NCBI RefSeq assembly: GCF_006442795.2
Contig: NZ_CP083957.1
Location: forward strand, 186,001-250,000
Direction of reading: 5' to 3'
DNA length: 64,000 nucleotides
Source: Mesorhizobium sp. B1-1-8
GTDB lineage: Bacteria; Pseudomonadota; Alphaproteobacteria; Rhizobiales; Rhizobiaceae
Below are positions 46,200 through 55,250 of the stretch, piece after piece; the first letter of the stretch is position 1; each line of letters starts with the position of its first letter. A program made the position numbers and the translations under genes. The notes under the pieces were generated by a model. That model saw only the letters and a program-made list of their open reading frames with translations. It was not told the origin of the DNA and ran no database searches.

Positions 46200-46427
46200 A
46201 TGCGTTCGCTCGCACAGACGCCTGCTTTATCGGACTATCGGCTAGTGATAGTCCGCTACCTGATCAACAAGGTAGACAATCCAAGCGTTTCGATATCAGA
46301 GGTCATTCGCACCGTGAGGGCGTTGTTTCCGCTTTGCGAGCTGACCGATTGGGAACTTGGCGATTACATTGCGCGGAGCGCGATTGATGCGGGATTTGTA
46401 GTTGAATTCGATGCGGAGGTCCCCTGA
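46200..46427 (+). CDS. Small hypothetical protein (tandem paralog 2)
   Basis: 75 aa, starting 10 bases after paralog 1. Shares its central helix pattern (ISEVIRTVRALFPLCELTDW, AIDAGFVVEFD). Likely same function as its neighbour; unknown. Confidence 0.7.
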   Translation: MRSLAQTPALSDYRLVIVRYLINKVDNPSVSISEVIRTVRALFPLCELTDWELGDYIARSAIDAGFVVEFDAEVP

Positions 46428-46688
46428 CCACCCCGAACTATGCTGCCCAGCGATCGGCTCTCACGAAGTCCAGCGGGCTTGGCCTGAAGACAGCGACGGC
46501 GAAGCCGGCGAAGAAGGCGGTCAGGCAGCCGGGCCGCCGGGCTTGATCGGTGCGAACCGCCGGACGAGACGCCAGAGAAAAGGTTCAAGGCGAACATCAC
46601 GGCGTCAGCGAACCAACGCTGCGCGCATGCAGAATTGCCGAGCAGATCGTCGCGGCCGCCTGAAGCCGGTTGCGCGTCGGTCTTCCGG

Positions 46689-47579
46689 TCAGTCTGAGAC
46701 AATTTCGTAGTGAAGAACCTGCGCGTCGCTGAGGGACAACCTTAATCCAGGCGAGATCACGCCGGAGCCGAAGAGGAGAATATCTTCGCGGCGTATGAAT
46801 ACTTCATGACCAGGTCCCATCGACAGATATGTGCCCGACGAGCTTCGCTCGACAAGCCGGGCCCTGCCATTCGAAATGGTGAAGGTCGCGTGGTGCCTTG
46901 AAACCCAAGGCCGCGCGACGACAATATTGCATTCAGGAGATCGGCCAATGGTCACCATTTCGTTGTTTCGACAGGATCGCAACTGATCTCCGTAGCGGAT
47001 GAACAGATTGATCTGCCGCGGCGGGCCGGAGCGCTTACCAGTAATGGTGCCCCGGCTTGTGATCTGAGTACTGAGGGCCCCATTGTCGCTCCACAGCGTA
47101 TAGACATCGAAGACTTGGTGCTTCCCCTTGAAGTCCATTTTGTCGAGGAGCCGCAAGCCGCTGCGGCTGCCGGCGGAAAGGGCTTCGTAGAAGCTTTGGC
47201 TGATCAGCACCTCCCCAGGGTTGGCCGTAGTGGATAACCTTGCGGTGACATTGACAACGTCGCCGAAGACCTCGCCCCGTGCGCGAATGACCCCCCCGAA
47301 ATGCAATCCTATACGGGCGCTCAACGGCCCTTCCGTCAGTTGGCGGCTGATTTGGCAGACGGCCCTCAGCGCCGCCTCCGGGTTCTCGAACAGACTGAGT
47401 ACGTCATCGCCTTTCGAGTGAATGAAATCACCGCCGTGCCGGGCGACGATCTCGCGCATCGCGTCCAGGCAATCCGAGACCTGCTGCAGAGCGGCATCGT
47501 CGCCGATGTGCTCATAGAGGGGCGTGCTGCCCACGACATCAGCTAAAAGGACCGCGGCTAGGAGTCTTTCCTGATCCAT
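46689..47579 (-). CDS. Class III adenylate/guanylate cyclase with FHA domain
   Basis: 296 aa. Residues 1-180 are a class III cyclase: LLADVVGSTPLYEHIG and GGDFIHSKGDDVLSLFEN provide the two metal Asp sites, and GDVVNVTARLSTTANPGE follows. Residues ~205-290 are a forkhead-associated domain (VTIGRSPECNIVV, WVSRHHATFTISNG, SSGTYLS), which binds phosphothreonine. The fusion implies nucleotide synthesis gated by a Ser/Thr kinase signal. Cytosolic, single gene. Confidence 0.93.
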   Translation of the reverse strand: MDQERLLAAVLLADVVGSTPLYEHIGDDAALQQVSDCLDAMREIVARHGGDFIHSKGDDVLSLFENPEAALRAVCQISRQLTEGPLSARIGLHFGGVIRARGEVFGDVVNVTARLSTTANPGEVLISQSFYEALSAGSRSGLRLLDKMDFKGKHQVFDVYTLWSDNGALSTQITSRGTITGKRSGPPRQINLFIRYGDQLRSCRNNEMVTIGRSPECNIVVARPWVSRHHATFTISNGRARLVERSSSGTYLSMGPGHEVFIRREDILLFGSGVISPGLRLSLSDAQVLHYEIVSD

Positions 47580-48030
47580 CGATCTCGTATCCGCCCCGAG
47601 AGCGCAGCGTGTATATCACACAAGGACGCCGATAATCTATTTGATCACGCGGCCGGGGGTGGAGGCGCTGCTTCGGTGTAATCGTCTTCGACAGACACGC
47701 GTCTGCCTTCACTCATATCGCCAAATGACCCGCTTCTCCCATCGGATCTGAACCAGGCGCCGGAAACGGATGGTGTGCGCCTGTTACCGATGGGTGGAAT
47801 AGCTCGGCATCCATCCATTCGCGACCGCCGAACTTTTGGCGCCCGCACCGGATGCCCGCCACCTGCCCGGTGTCATGGGCATGCGTCAGGGTCTAGCGGC
47901 ACCTCGCGCCCACTTTTCCGGTTGATCAGGCATTCCTCAAAATGAGGATTATTCCTGTCTGGTCAAGAGGGCCTTGACTCCAGGTTCTCATTTTGTTCAC
48001 TATTTGCAGGACAGCCACAGGAGGCCGGTC
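47580..48030. other. Intergenic; promoter of the SRAP operon at its right end
   Basis: A 67-codon reverse frame (47645-47848) is weak. The right 100 bases hold CCTCA-AAA-TGAGG at 47935-47947 and the LexA box. Confidence 0.45.
47974..48003 (+). promoter_or_regulatory. Promoter with embedded alphaproteobacterial LexA (SOS) box
   Basis: TTGACT (-35, 47974-47979) and CACTAT (-10-like, 47998-48003) with GTTC-TCATTTT-GTTC (47984-47998) between them. GTTC-N7-GTTC is the established alphaproteobacterial LexA site. Binding would block RNA polymerase. The first ATG follows at 48031 with AGGAGG before it. Confidence 0.75.
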
Positions 48031-48621
48031 ATGGACATGTTTATGGATGCCAGGGGCGCCACCCCTGAGGAAAAGCAGCGCGGGCTTGAGGCGGCAAGGG
48101 CGGTGCTCGATCGGGCTGGAATCGCGGCCGAAGAAGCCGCCGACGGTGCTTTTGCAGTTGAGGGCTGGGACGATATGGGCTTCCCGCCGGACCAAGAGCC
48201 GACCGAAGCCGTGTACGTGGCTGCCGAAGCCTGGTGGGCAGCAAGCAACGCAGCAAAGGAAGCCTGTTGCGCGGGCTGGTCGGACGAGAAGAGATATCAC
48301 GTCGGTGGCCTGCAATTGCTGCACGATCCTGAGACGGAGCTAGCAGATCGCGCCACGGCGCTGGCGCGAATGCGCGCCATTATTGAGGAGGAAGACGGCC
48401 GAAATGAATACCATGAGGATCGCATCTTCCTGCTGGCGCTTGCCGCCACGGCCGAAATGGCTGACAGCATCAAGGCGCGAGAACTCGTCAGCGCGGTGAC
48501 TTGTGCATACACACCTCTGGCGCACGCCGGTTTCACGCCAGACGAACCTATTGAGCCCAAGCGTCGGGCCGTGTTTGATGCGATCGATGCGCTGGAGCGA
48601 GGATCGGCGCCACTCAACTGA
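48031..48621 (+). CDS. Hypothetical protein upstream of SRAP
   Basis: 196 aa, ATG 48031 (MDMFMDARGATPEEKQRGLE). Ala/Glu-rich, mostly helical, with conserved-looking Trp (EGWDDMGFPPDQEP, AEAWWAASNAAKEACCAGWS). No domain recognised. It is the first gene behind the LexA box, 8 bases before the SRAP gene, so a DNA-damage role is inferred from context only. Confidence 0.78.
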   Translation: MDMFMDARGATPEEKQRGLEAARAVLDRAGIAAEEAADGAFAVEGWDDMGFPPDQEPTEAVYVAAEAWWAASNAAKEACCAGWSDEKRYHVGGLQLLHDPETELADRATALARMRAIIEEEDGRNEYHEDRIFLLALAATAEMADSIKARELVSAVTCAYTPLAHAGFTPDEPIEPKRRAVFDAIDALERGSAPLN

Positions 48622-48629
48622 GGTCGAGC

Positions 48630-49322
48630 ATGTGCGGTCGCTACACCAGATATCTGTCCTGGTCTGAGATTCACCGGCTCTATCGGTTGACCGCGCCGGC
48701 CGAGATCGGCCGAAACGATGCGCCGCGCTACAACATCGCCCCGACCGAAGAAGTGCCTTTCATCACGGCCGGTGACGACGGCAATCACAAGCTCCGCAAC
48801 GGTCGATGGTGGCTCGTTCCATTCTGGGCGAAGGAAATGCCCAAGGCTGCCACCTTCAATGCGCGCATCGAGACGGTGGACACCATGCCGGCCTTTCGGG
48901 ACGCCTTCAAATCGAAACGTTGCCTGATCCCCGCCGACGGCTATTACGAGTGGACGATCTCACCGGCTGACAAAGGTCGAGACCCTTGGCACATCTTCCA
49001 GCCCGGCCATGCGCCGTTCTCGTTCGCTGGTCTATGGGCCTACAATTCGAACCTTGATGTCACCAGCTGCACCATCATCACCGAACCCTCTGCAGCGCCC
49101 GTGAACCACATCCACGATCGGCAGCCGCTCATCCTCGATCCGACCTATTATGACGCTTGGCTCGACCCCAAGACGCCTGTCGGCGACCTCAGGGATATTC
49201 TCAGCCATGACATCGATGATCAGCTGCAGTTCTATCGCGTCGGCCGAGAGGTCAACGCCAGCGTGAAAGACAAGCAGCCCAACGACTACGCCGGGCTGAT
49301 CGAGCCGATCAAGCTGCTATGA
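48630..49322 (+). CDS. SOS response-associated peptidase (SRAP, YedK/HMCES type)
   Basis: 230 aa. Binds abasic sites in single-stranded DNA through Cys2 and shields them as a thiazolidine crosslink. Motifs: MCGRYT start (Cys2), FNARIET (Asn and Glu region), GYYEWT (Glu) and HDRQPLIL (His). All catalytic positions are intact. Preceded by a 196-aa gene and followed by three small overlapping genes; the LexA box upstream agrees with SOS control. Confidence 0.95.
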   Translation: MCGRYTRYLSWSEIHRLYRLTAPAEIGRNDAPRYNIAPTEEVPFITAGDDGNHKLRNGRWWLVPFWAKEMPKAATFNARIETVDTMPAFRDAFKSKRCLIPADGYYEWTISPADKGRDPWHIFQPGHAPFSFAGLWAYNSNLDVTSCTIITEPSAAPVNHIHDRQPLILDPTYYDAWLDPKTPVGDLRDILSHDIDDQLQFYRVGREVNASVKDKQPNDYAGLIEPIKLL

Positions 49323-49492
49323 GCGACGAGCTTGTGAAAGGCGCGCCACCGGCGCCCCAGCGTGTGGTCGAAAACCACGTTTGTGAGCATGCCGGATGCT
49401 GCAAGGATGCGGCGTTTGGTTTTGCCATGCCGCGACGACCCGCCCACTGGTTCTGTCTGGAGCACCGCGGCGAGGGAGAGCAGTTTCTATGA
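49319..49492 (+). CDS. Small Cys/His protein, 57 aa
   Basis: Starts at an ATGA overlap with the SRAP stop and ends at another ATGA overlap with the next gene. Contains VCEHAGCCKDAAFGF and HWFCLEHRGEGEQF, giving C-x4-CC...C-x2-H spacing, a possible zinc site. The tight coupling on both sides supports a real gene. Confidence 0.75.
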   Translation: MSDELVKGAPPAPQRVVENHVCEHAGCCKDAAFGFAMPRRPAHWFCLEHRGEGEQFL

Positions 49493-49734
49493 TCAGCCCG
49501 CCGAAGCATTCTGAAGCCTACGCGGACCGCGAGCTCGATTGCCAGGAGGCGATGGAGCCTGGCTTTCAGGCGATCGTCGATTGCATGCTCGAGGCTGGTT
49601 GGACGCGCGGCGAGATCATTCGTTCGCTGCGCCGGCTGATCGCGGCCGACAACATGACGCAGAAGGAAAACGCCAAGGTCGAGGCGGAGCTTGCGATTGT
49701 TCGGGCGATGGTGCGGGCGGGTCGGTTGTTTTAA
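49489..49734 (+). CDS. Small hypothetical protein of the SRAP operon
   Basis: 81 aa from ATG 49489, overlapping its neighbours. Helical, acidic (EAYADRELDCQEAMEPGFQA, CMLEAGWTRGEIIRSLRRL). Common helix pattern in short rhizobial proteins; no known domain. Confidence 0.72.
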   Translation: MISPPKHSEAYADRELDCQEAMEPGFQAIVDCMLEAGWTRGEIIRSLRRLIAADNMTQKENAKVEAELAIVRAMVRAGRLF

Positions 49735-49967
49735 TGGAAAGGCTTCAGAGGAAACGGGGCAACGGTCGGGTTATGGGGAAAGATTTCACTTCGCAACTGG
49801 TCATCACAACTATTCGAAAGCAAATCAGCGCGAGCTGGGCGGAGTTGGACCGCATAAATGACCGGATTCAACAGACGCACCTAGCTATTGAACGGTCCCG
49901 CATCTTGCTCGAAAGGCAGCGGGACCGCGCCGTTGACAACCTCCAACTCCCGCGAGCGTCCAAATAG
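49734..49967 (+). CDS. Coiled-coil hypothetical protein of the SRAP operon
   Basis: 77 aa from ATG 49734, sharing one base with the preceding stop. Basic N-terminus then heptad-like helix (ELDRINDRIQQTHLAIERSR, ILLERQRDRAV). ATG 49773 is an alternative start. No function recognised. Confidence 0.55.
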   Translation: MERLQRKRGNGRVMGKDFTSQLVITTIRKQISASWAELDRINDRIQQTHLAIERSRILLERQRDRAVDNLQLPRASK

Positions 49968-50059
49968 TTGGGCGCCGCTTGCCGGCCGCCGGTCCGCCAA
50001 GCCTGCATCGAATGTAGCGTCAGCTTGACGAAGCCGCCGGCCGCGCCAGACTCTTTCCC

Positions 50060-50365
50060 ATGGCCAGGGGCATCAACATTGGCGACGAGGTCGCCATCAC
50101 CGCGACCGTGCGCGGGCGAGTGACAGAGGATCGCACCAGCGTCTCGATCCCGTCGTACAATCATTCACACTCGATTGTAGACCGGACATCGAAGGTGAAA
50201 ATGGGCCAGCCGATCGAGCTAACCGGCAGCGTCACCCGGGTCGATGAGCGCACCGTGACGGTCAATCTCGGCGTGCCGGTTACAGTCGACATCAGCACTG
50301 TGCGGCTGGTGAACGCCTACGTGCTGCCGAAGCGAAAGACGCCCTTGGTCGACAAAGCGACCTGA
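50060..50365 (+). CDS. Hypothetical beta-rich protein, 101 aa
   Basis: MARGINIGDEVAITATVRGR and VTRVDERTVTVNLGVPVTVD alternate polar and hydrophobic residues, suggesting a small beta-barrel (OB- or KOW-like). No motif is specific. 92 bases past the SRAP operon and possibly read from it. Confidence 0.68.
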   Translation: MARGINIGDEVAITATVRGRVTEDRTSVSIPSYNHSHSIVDRTSKVKMGQPIELTGSVTRVDERTVTVNLGVPVTVDISTVRLVNAYVLPKRKTPLVDKAT

Positions 50366-51210
50366 GAAAAGCCCGCCACCGTGAGGCAGCGGGCAAAAGA
50401 GGTGGTCTCTCCATGCTCGGCTTGGCGGGCCAAGCACAGGCATCTTGCACAGCAGCCGGGGTCCGGGCATCAACATTTGTTAACCAGCGGCGCGAGTGCT
50501 CCACTACCGTAGTGCCAACGGCTTACGTGATCGCACCATGTCGGAAACCATATGCATTAGCTATTTTGAATATGCGGCGGACTTCGGTTCGTCGGGCCGG
50601 CGTCGGAGGCAACCTCAGGCAGCAGGCGCCGGTCACTTACTTTGCCAAAAATCCTGTTTGCTCTCTCAAATCGTGATGCGGTGACCTCATTCAAACTGGG
50701 GATGTGCTCTGACGTGCATTAGAGAATACTAATGCTACCCGGTGGCTCACAACGCCGGTGCAGCCCGGTATGCGTCCACCGCCAACACACCCCGTTTGAC
50801 GGTTGGTTACCGGGCTGCTCCGTCTCGTTTCAGTCCTCTTCCCGGAAATCCCACAGCGAGGCGTGGCGAAGCATCTCCTCGCCCTTCAGGAACTTCACCC
50901 GACCGACGAGGGCCAGGCTTCAGCCATTCGGCCTTTTCCTTGCCAGGCCCTTCGGCGGCGGCGGCGCGCCCTGCGGCCAGCAGCGATAAGCGCGATCTGC
51001 GGTAAGTCATCTGGCACGAGCAGCCGGGGCACGAGCCGACAGACATTGATAGCTAAAGAAAAACCCGCCGACCGAAGCCAGCGGGCCATCTCCCTCATAC
51101 CTGCGCCCCTAGTCCCCAGACGGTCCGCCGAGTCCAGGAACCCCCTACGCAACCGCGTTTGTAGAACTAAACCCGGATGCTGCGCTGTAGTTCTGCGGCA
51201 ACACTTGCCT
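50366..51210. other. Long gene-poor stretch
   Basis: Holds a GCCCGC/GCGGGC hairpin at 50374-50395 and dispersed repeat copy B (50556-50605). No protein-like frame on either strand. Confidence 0.5.
50556..50605 (+). repeat. Dispersed repeat, copy B
   Basis: TTAGCTATTTTG, one base, ATATGCGGCGGAC, then TTCGGTTCGTCGGG and CCGGCG. Same core as copies at 44339 and 63601. Confidence 0.5.
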
Positions 51211-51211
51211 C

Positions 51212-51365
51212 AGATGTGTCTCGTTTCGAGACAAAAAGTCGGCATCGGTTTTGCATTGAAGAGAATGCCGGTCTTCCTCCACCGGTCCTGATCGGGGGAT
51301 CAGGTTTAAATCTCGCCGGGCCTTGGGGCTTTGGGTTTGGGTTTTGGCCCGGCGAGTTTTCTTTC
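51212..51365 (+). ncRNA. Candidate structured small RNA
   Basis: Four stems in 155 bases: TGTCTCG/CGAGACA (51217-51233), CGGCAT/ATGCCG (51240-51270), CCTGATC/GATCAGG (51287-51304) and a terminator stem (51312-51356), ending TTTTCTTTC. No coding frame is plausible. The dense, ordered pairing before a strong terminator is typical of a bacterial sRNA. Start point and promoter are unclear. Confidence 0.5.
51312..51365 (+). terminator. Rho-independent terminator
   Basis: Perfect 11-bp stem CTCGCCGGGCC / GGCCCGGCGAG with a 23-nt loop followed by TTTTCTTTC. No coding gene precedes it on this strand, hence the RNA-gene proposal. Confidence 0.8.
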
Positions 51366-51561
51366 AAGCAGGTGGTCATCGCATTCCGCAGGAGCGAAAC
51401 GAGCGTTCGAACAGCTTGTTCTTGGTGAGCGTCACGCGGGCGTAACTGGGCTTCGACTCAGAGCACGGCGCCTGCAATCCCTGACAAATGAGACCTGGAT
51501 ATCGAATTGAGACCAGGAGCGGAGAACGTACCTTCAGCGCCCAGCAGCGCAATCCAATCGA

Positions 51562-53079
51562 TCAAAGGTCGCGACTTGCGTGGTTTTCGTTGAGCAGGTG
51601 GACAATCTCGACTGCGGAGACCGGCTTGCTGAAATGATAGCCCTGCATTTCATCGCAATTGTTCTTGCGCAGGAACGCTATCTGATCATCCGTTTCGACG
51701 CCTTCGGCAATGACCCTGAGGTGCAGCTTCTGGCCGAGCGAGATCACGGCGCTGGCAACTGCCTGGTCGTTCGGATCGGTGGCGAGATCCTTGATGAAGG
51801 ACTTGTCGATCTTCAGCCTCGCCACAGGGAAGGTCTTGAGCGCGCTGAGGCTCGAATATCCCGTTCCGAAGTCGTCGATCGATATCTGGACACCCAGGCT
51901 TTGCAGAGCGTTCATCGTAGCGACTGCCCGCTCGGCATCCTGCATGATCAGGCTCTCGGTCAGTTCAAGCTCGAGAAATCTCGGCTCCAGCGCGCTGTCC
52001 TCCAGCGCTGCGACGACCCGATCGATCAGATTGTTTTCCTTGAATTGTCGCGCCGACACATTCACGCACATCACCATTGGGTGCATGCCCGCGTCCTGCC
52101 AAGCCCTGTTCTGTCGGCAGGCCTCATGCAACACCCAGTCGCCGATCGGCACGATCAGGCCCGTCTCCTCCGCGATCGGGATGAACTTTATCGGCGAGAT
52201 CAGGCCCAGCGTCGGATGTTTCCAGCGGATCAGCGCCTCGACAGCGAAGACCCGACCGGAGCGCAGATCGACCTGCGGCTGATAGAAAAGCGTGAATTCG
52301 GAACGCAACAGCGCGTTGCGCAATTCCTCCTGCAGCAGGAATTTTTCGTGGCTGGTGGCGTTGAATTCGGGCGCATAGAACTGGAAATTGTCGCGGCCGA
52401 GCTCCTTGGCCCGGTACATGGCCATATCGGCGTTGGCCAGCAGCGCATCGGCATTCTCCCCGTCCGTGGGGTAGTTCGCCACGCCCATGCTGGCTCTCGT
52501 CCTGAGCTGATGTTCGCCCAGCTGAATCGGCTCCGCGATCGCCGTACGGAGCTTATGCACGGCCGCGGCGACGAGGTCAGTGTTCGGGTCTTGGTCGAAA
52601 AGCACGACAACGAATTCATCGCCGCCGAGCCGCACGACCGTGTCGGTCGCCCGCACGCATTCGACCATCCGGCCGGCGACGGTTTTTAGCAGCGCGTCTC
52701 CGGCATTGTGGCCCAGCGTGTCATTGACGAGCTTGAAATTATCGAGATCGATGAACACCACACTGACCCAGCGGTGATAGCGCTGCGCATAGAGGATCGC
52801 TTGCGAAAGCCGATCGCCAAGCAAGGCGCGATTGGGAAGCCCGGTCAGCGTGTCATGGTTGGCCATGAAATGGATGCGGTCCTCGGCCAGCTTACGCTCG
52901 ATGGCGATGCCGGCGATGCGGGTGGTAAAATCAATGAGGCCGGTCTCGGCCTCGATCGGCTCGCGCACCGTCGTCGAATACATCGCAAAGACGCCCAGCA
53001 CCGCGCCGGTATGCGACAGGATCGGCGTCGACCAGCACGAGCGGTAGCCATAGGGCTCCGCGATGCCGCGATAATCCTC
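51562..53079 (-). pseudogene. GAF-end, GGDEF and EAL domains downstream of the amber codon
   Basis: In the same frame as 53080-54255. It begins [20 protein letters not shown] (end of the GAF domain). The diguanylate cyclase follows with [10 protein letters not shown], then the phosphodiesterase with [12 protein letters not shown]. Both active-site signatures look intact, so an internally started product (first ATG 53001, 479 aa) could still be active as a dual c-di-GMP enzyme. Confidence 0.88.
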
Positions 53080-54255
53080 CTAGAGCGGATCACTCATCAC
53101 ATCGGCCACGATGACGGGCTCGCGGCGATAGGCGGCTGTTCCGCAGGATCCGACGTTGGGACCGATCTCGATGCCCTCGATGGCGCTTGTATAGTCTTTC
53201 GCCAGGCTTGGCGCCGCGCCGTGCCGCAGATGTCTGCCGTCCTTGGCTAGCAAGAGCACGGAGCCGAATATGCCATCCAACTGCGACTCGACGAGGTGCA
53301 TAAGGCGGTCGAGCACATCCTCGAGCGGAGCGCTAGCAGCGATCATTTCCAGGATATGCGCCTGGCCGTTACGCAAATCGTCCGCCCGCCTGCGCTGGGT
53401 GACGTCGCGGGCGATGCCGACCAGTCCAAAGATCTCGTTCTGGGCGTTGCGCAACGGCACCTTGGTCGAAGACAGCCACTTGCCGTTGCCCAAGGCATCG
53501 ACAACGAATTCTTCCTCATTGACCATCGGCTGGCCGCGGCGCAAAAGGTCCTGCTCGCAGGCGTGAAACTGCCTGGCGAGCTCCGGGGCATGCAGATCGA
53601 AATCGGTCAGGCCCATCATTTCGCGCGTCTGCCGGCCACTATCCGCGGCAAGCGCCCGGTTGACCACCACGAAGCGGCTTTCGGTGTCCTTGACCCATAG
53701 ATAATCAGGAACCCAGTCGATCAACGTCTGCAGCGAAACGCGCTCATCGGCGATCAGGCGGCTGGCGGCGAGTTCCGTGATATTCTCATGCGTCGCCACC
53801 CATCCGCCGTCAGGCATCGGGTGATGGCAGACCCGGATCGTGCGACCGTCTTTGAGTTCGGCAGTCCAGGTTTTCGACTTTTTGCCCGCATTGATCGAAC
53901 GGGCGAACGCGAGATAGGCCTCGCCTGTCATTGACGATGTTTCGGCGGCGAGCCTCAACTCGACGATATCGCCGAGCGTCACCCCCGCATGCAGTTTCTC
54001 GGGCGCGATGCGATAGATTTCCGCGTAGCGGCGGTTGCACAGGATCAGCCGTTCATCGGCATCGAAAAAACAGATGCCTTGGGAGATGTTGTCGATCGCC
54101 GTCTCGAAGCGCCGCGACTGCGCTTCAAGCGCTGCGTTGGCGGCCCGAAGCTCGTTCTTCAGATCCTCGTACGAGACGACCGCCAGTTTCGACAGCTCAG
54201 CCAGGCCGGCTTGGCCCGCCGGCTCGGCAGTGCGCCTGAATGATTTCGTGGCCAA
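53080..54255 (-). pseudogene. PAS-PAS-GAF sensor half of a c-di-GMP enzyme, stopped by an amber codon
   Basis: 391 codons: coiled-coil N-terminus (ELRAANAALEAQSRRFETAI), PAS domain 1 (GICFFDADERLILCNRRYAE), PAS domain 2 (DWVPDYLWVKDTESRFVVV) and the start of a GAF domain (VGSCGTAAYRREPVIVADVM). The frame ends SDPL-TAG at 53080, where related proteins have DPLW: TGG to TAG by one base. Reading through the TAG joins seamlessly to GAF, GGDEF and EAL, so this is one ~897-aa gene. Confidence 0.88.
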
Positions 54256-54765
54256 ACAGAGTTCCTCCGGTTCGGCCTGCTAGGCAAATAAAATTGGCCG
54301 AGACAGAGCAAAAATCGCTTACAAGTTAGTTGATACCTACTAATTGTGTATGAACGCTCTCGCGTGACCGGGTCGCTATCCCGAGGCCTCTGGGACAACT
54401 AACGGCATCCATGTAGAAGATAACTTGGCAGAAGCCGTTTACTGGTTATTGCAAAGGAAACGAGCCCAGCGCCGCAAGGTATGGTCAAGTCGAACCGCAT
54501 GTCCGTCGCCGCGACAAAGGCTTACGAAACTGCGCCCCCCGACCATGACGCGCCCGGGCGCCGCCGCCCGATGGTCTGCCGATATCCAGCGGGCGACGCA
54601 TGGCTCGGAAGAGACCTTGAAATCCCTGCTACGTTCTGGAAGATGCTCGCCGAGTTCTCCAGCAGACCGGGCTTATCAGTGCGCTGAACATGTCGCGCGG
54701 CGGTAGCTACAGTAAGGGCGGGGAACGTTTGGCCAAATTTGCCACTCAGGGACGCTTAAAACTCT
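54256..54765. other. Intergenic, one weak frame
   Basis: A 68-codon plus frame at 54481-54687 (MVKSNRMSVAATKAYETAPP) lacks family similarity. No repeat seen. Confidence 0.4.
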
Positions 54766-54996
54766 CTATCGTTTGTTCCACCGGCTTTCCGCCGCCTTCC
54801 TGGCGATCTCGGTGCGCCGCTCCGGTGACATGCTGGCGGCGCGCTTCTTTCCGCCCTTTGCGCCAAGCTCTTTGGCGGCGGCGCTCTTGCCGTCGTCCGG
54901 CGTGCCGTCGGTTTCTTCCCCCGCAATGCACATGACGCGGACGGCGTTGCCGATCACGTCGGCGGGGCGTTTCTGGCCTTTAGGTCCGGTCGGCAT
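54766..54996 (-). CDS. Conserved rhizobial small basic protein (KGGKKRA family)
   Basis: 76 aa. N-terminus GPKGQKRPADVIGNAVRVM, acidic linker, then basic ELGAKGGKKRAASMSPERRT and EIARKAAESRW, a pattern seen in many rhizobial small proteins that often sit on plasmids. Probably binds nucleic acid, by composition only. Overlaps the gene before it. Confidence 0.82.
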   Translation of the reverse strand: MPTGPKGQKRPADVIGNAVRVMCIAGEETDGTPDDGKSAAAKELGAKGGKKRAASMSPERRTEIARKAAESRWNKR

Positions 54997-55219
54997 TGTC
55001 GTCCTCCGGAACGAGAGTGCCTATCAGGCGCAGCAAATTCTCACGCTGTGGCGCACCTCGATCCCTACTAAGAAATGCGTCAAGTTCGATGTGATTGGAC
55101 TCGCCGCCCGATGCGGGGTTCGGAACGTGTCGAACAAAAGCCTTACCAGATGCGTCTCGCGTGAGAAGCCACTGGTCGCCGTTGCCGCTGGCGTAGATCA
55201 ACAGGGATGCGTTTGCCAA
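54980..55219 (-). CDS. Conserved rhizobial hypothetical protein, 79 aa
   Basis: MANASLLIYASGNGDQWLLT followed by RDASGKAFVRHVPNPASGG; the C-terminus LLRLIGTLVPEDD overlaps the small basic gene by 17 bases. These two form a recurrent two-gene cassette in Rhizobiales; function unknown. A pair of hairpins lies just upstream (55251-55299). Confidence 0.8.
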   Translation of the reverse strand: MANASLLIYASGNGDQWLLTRDASGKAFVRHVPNPASGGESNHIELDAFLSRDRGAPQRENLLRLIGTLVPEDDNADRT

Positions 55220-55250
55220 TGCCTCGGCTCCTATGCTTTCCGGTAAGCAT

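Noticed and set aside
47645..47848. 67-codon reverse frame next to the FHA-cyclase
   Set aside because: No RBS or homologous segment; only a proline-rich end.
51399..51421. GTTC-like pair as a second LexA box
   Set aside because: GTTC copies are 9 bases apart, not 7, and no gene follows.
51177..51428. Coding frames over the structured RNA region
   Set aside because: Both strands give low-quality peptides; stems and a terminator explain the sequence better.
53700..53710. Idea that PAS and GGDEF-EAL parts are two normal genes
   Set aside because: The frames are in phase and the stop falls inside a GAF domain; no RBS or start at the junction.
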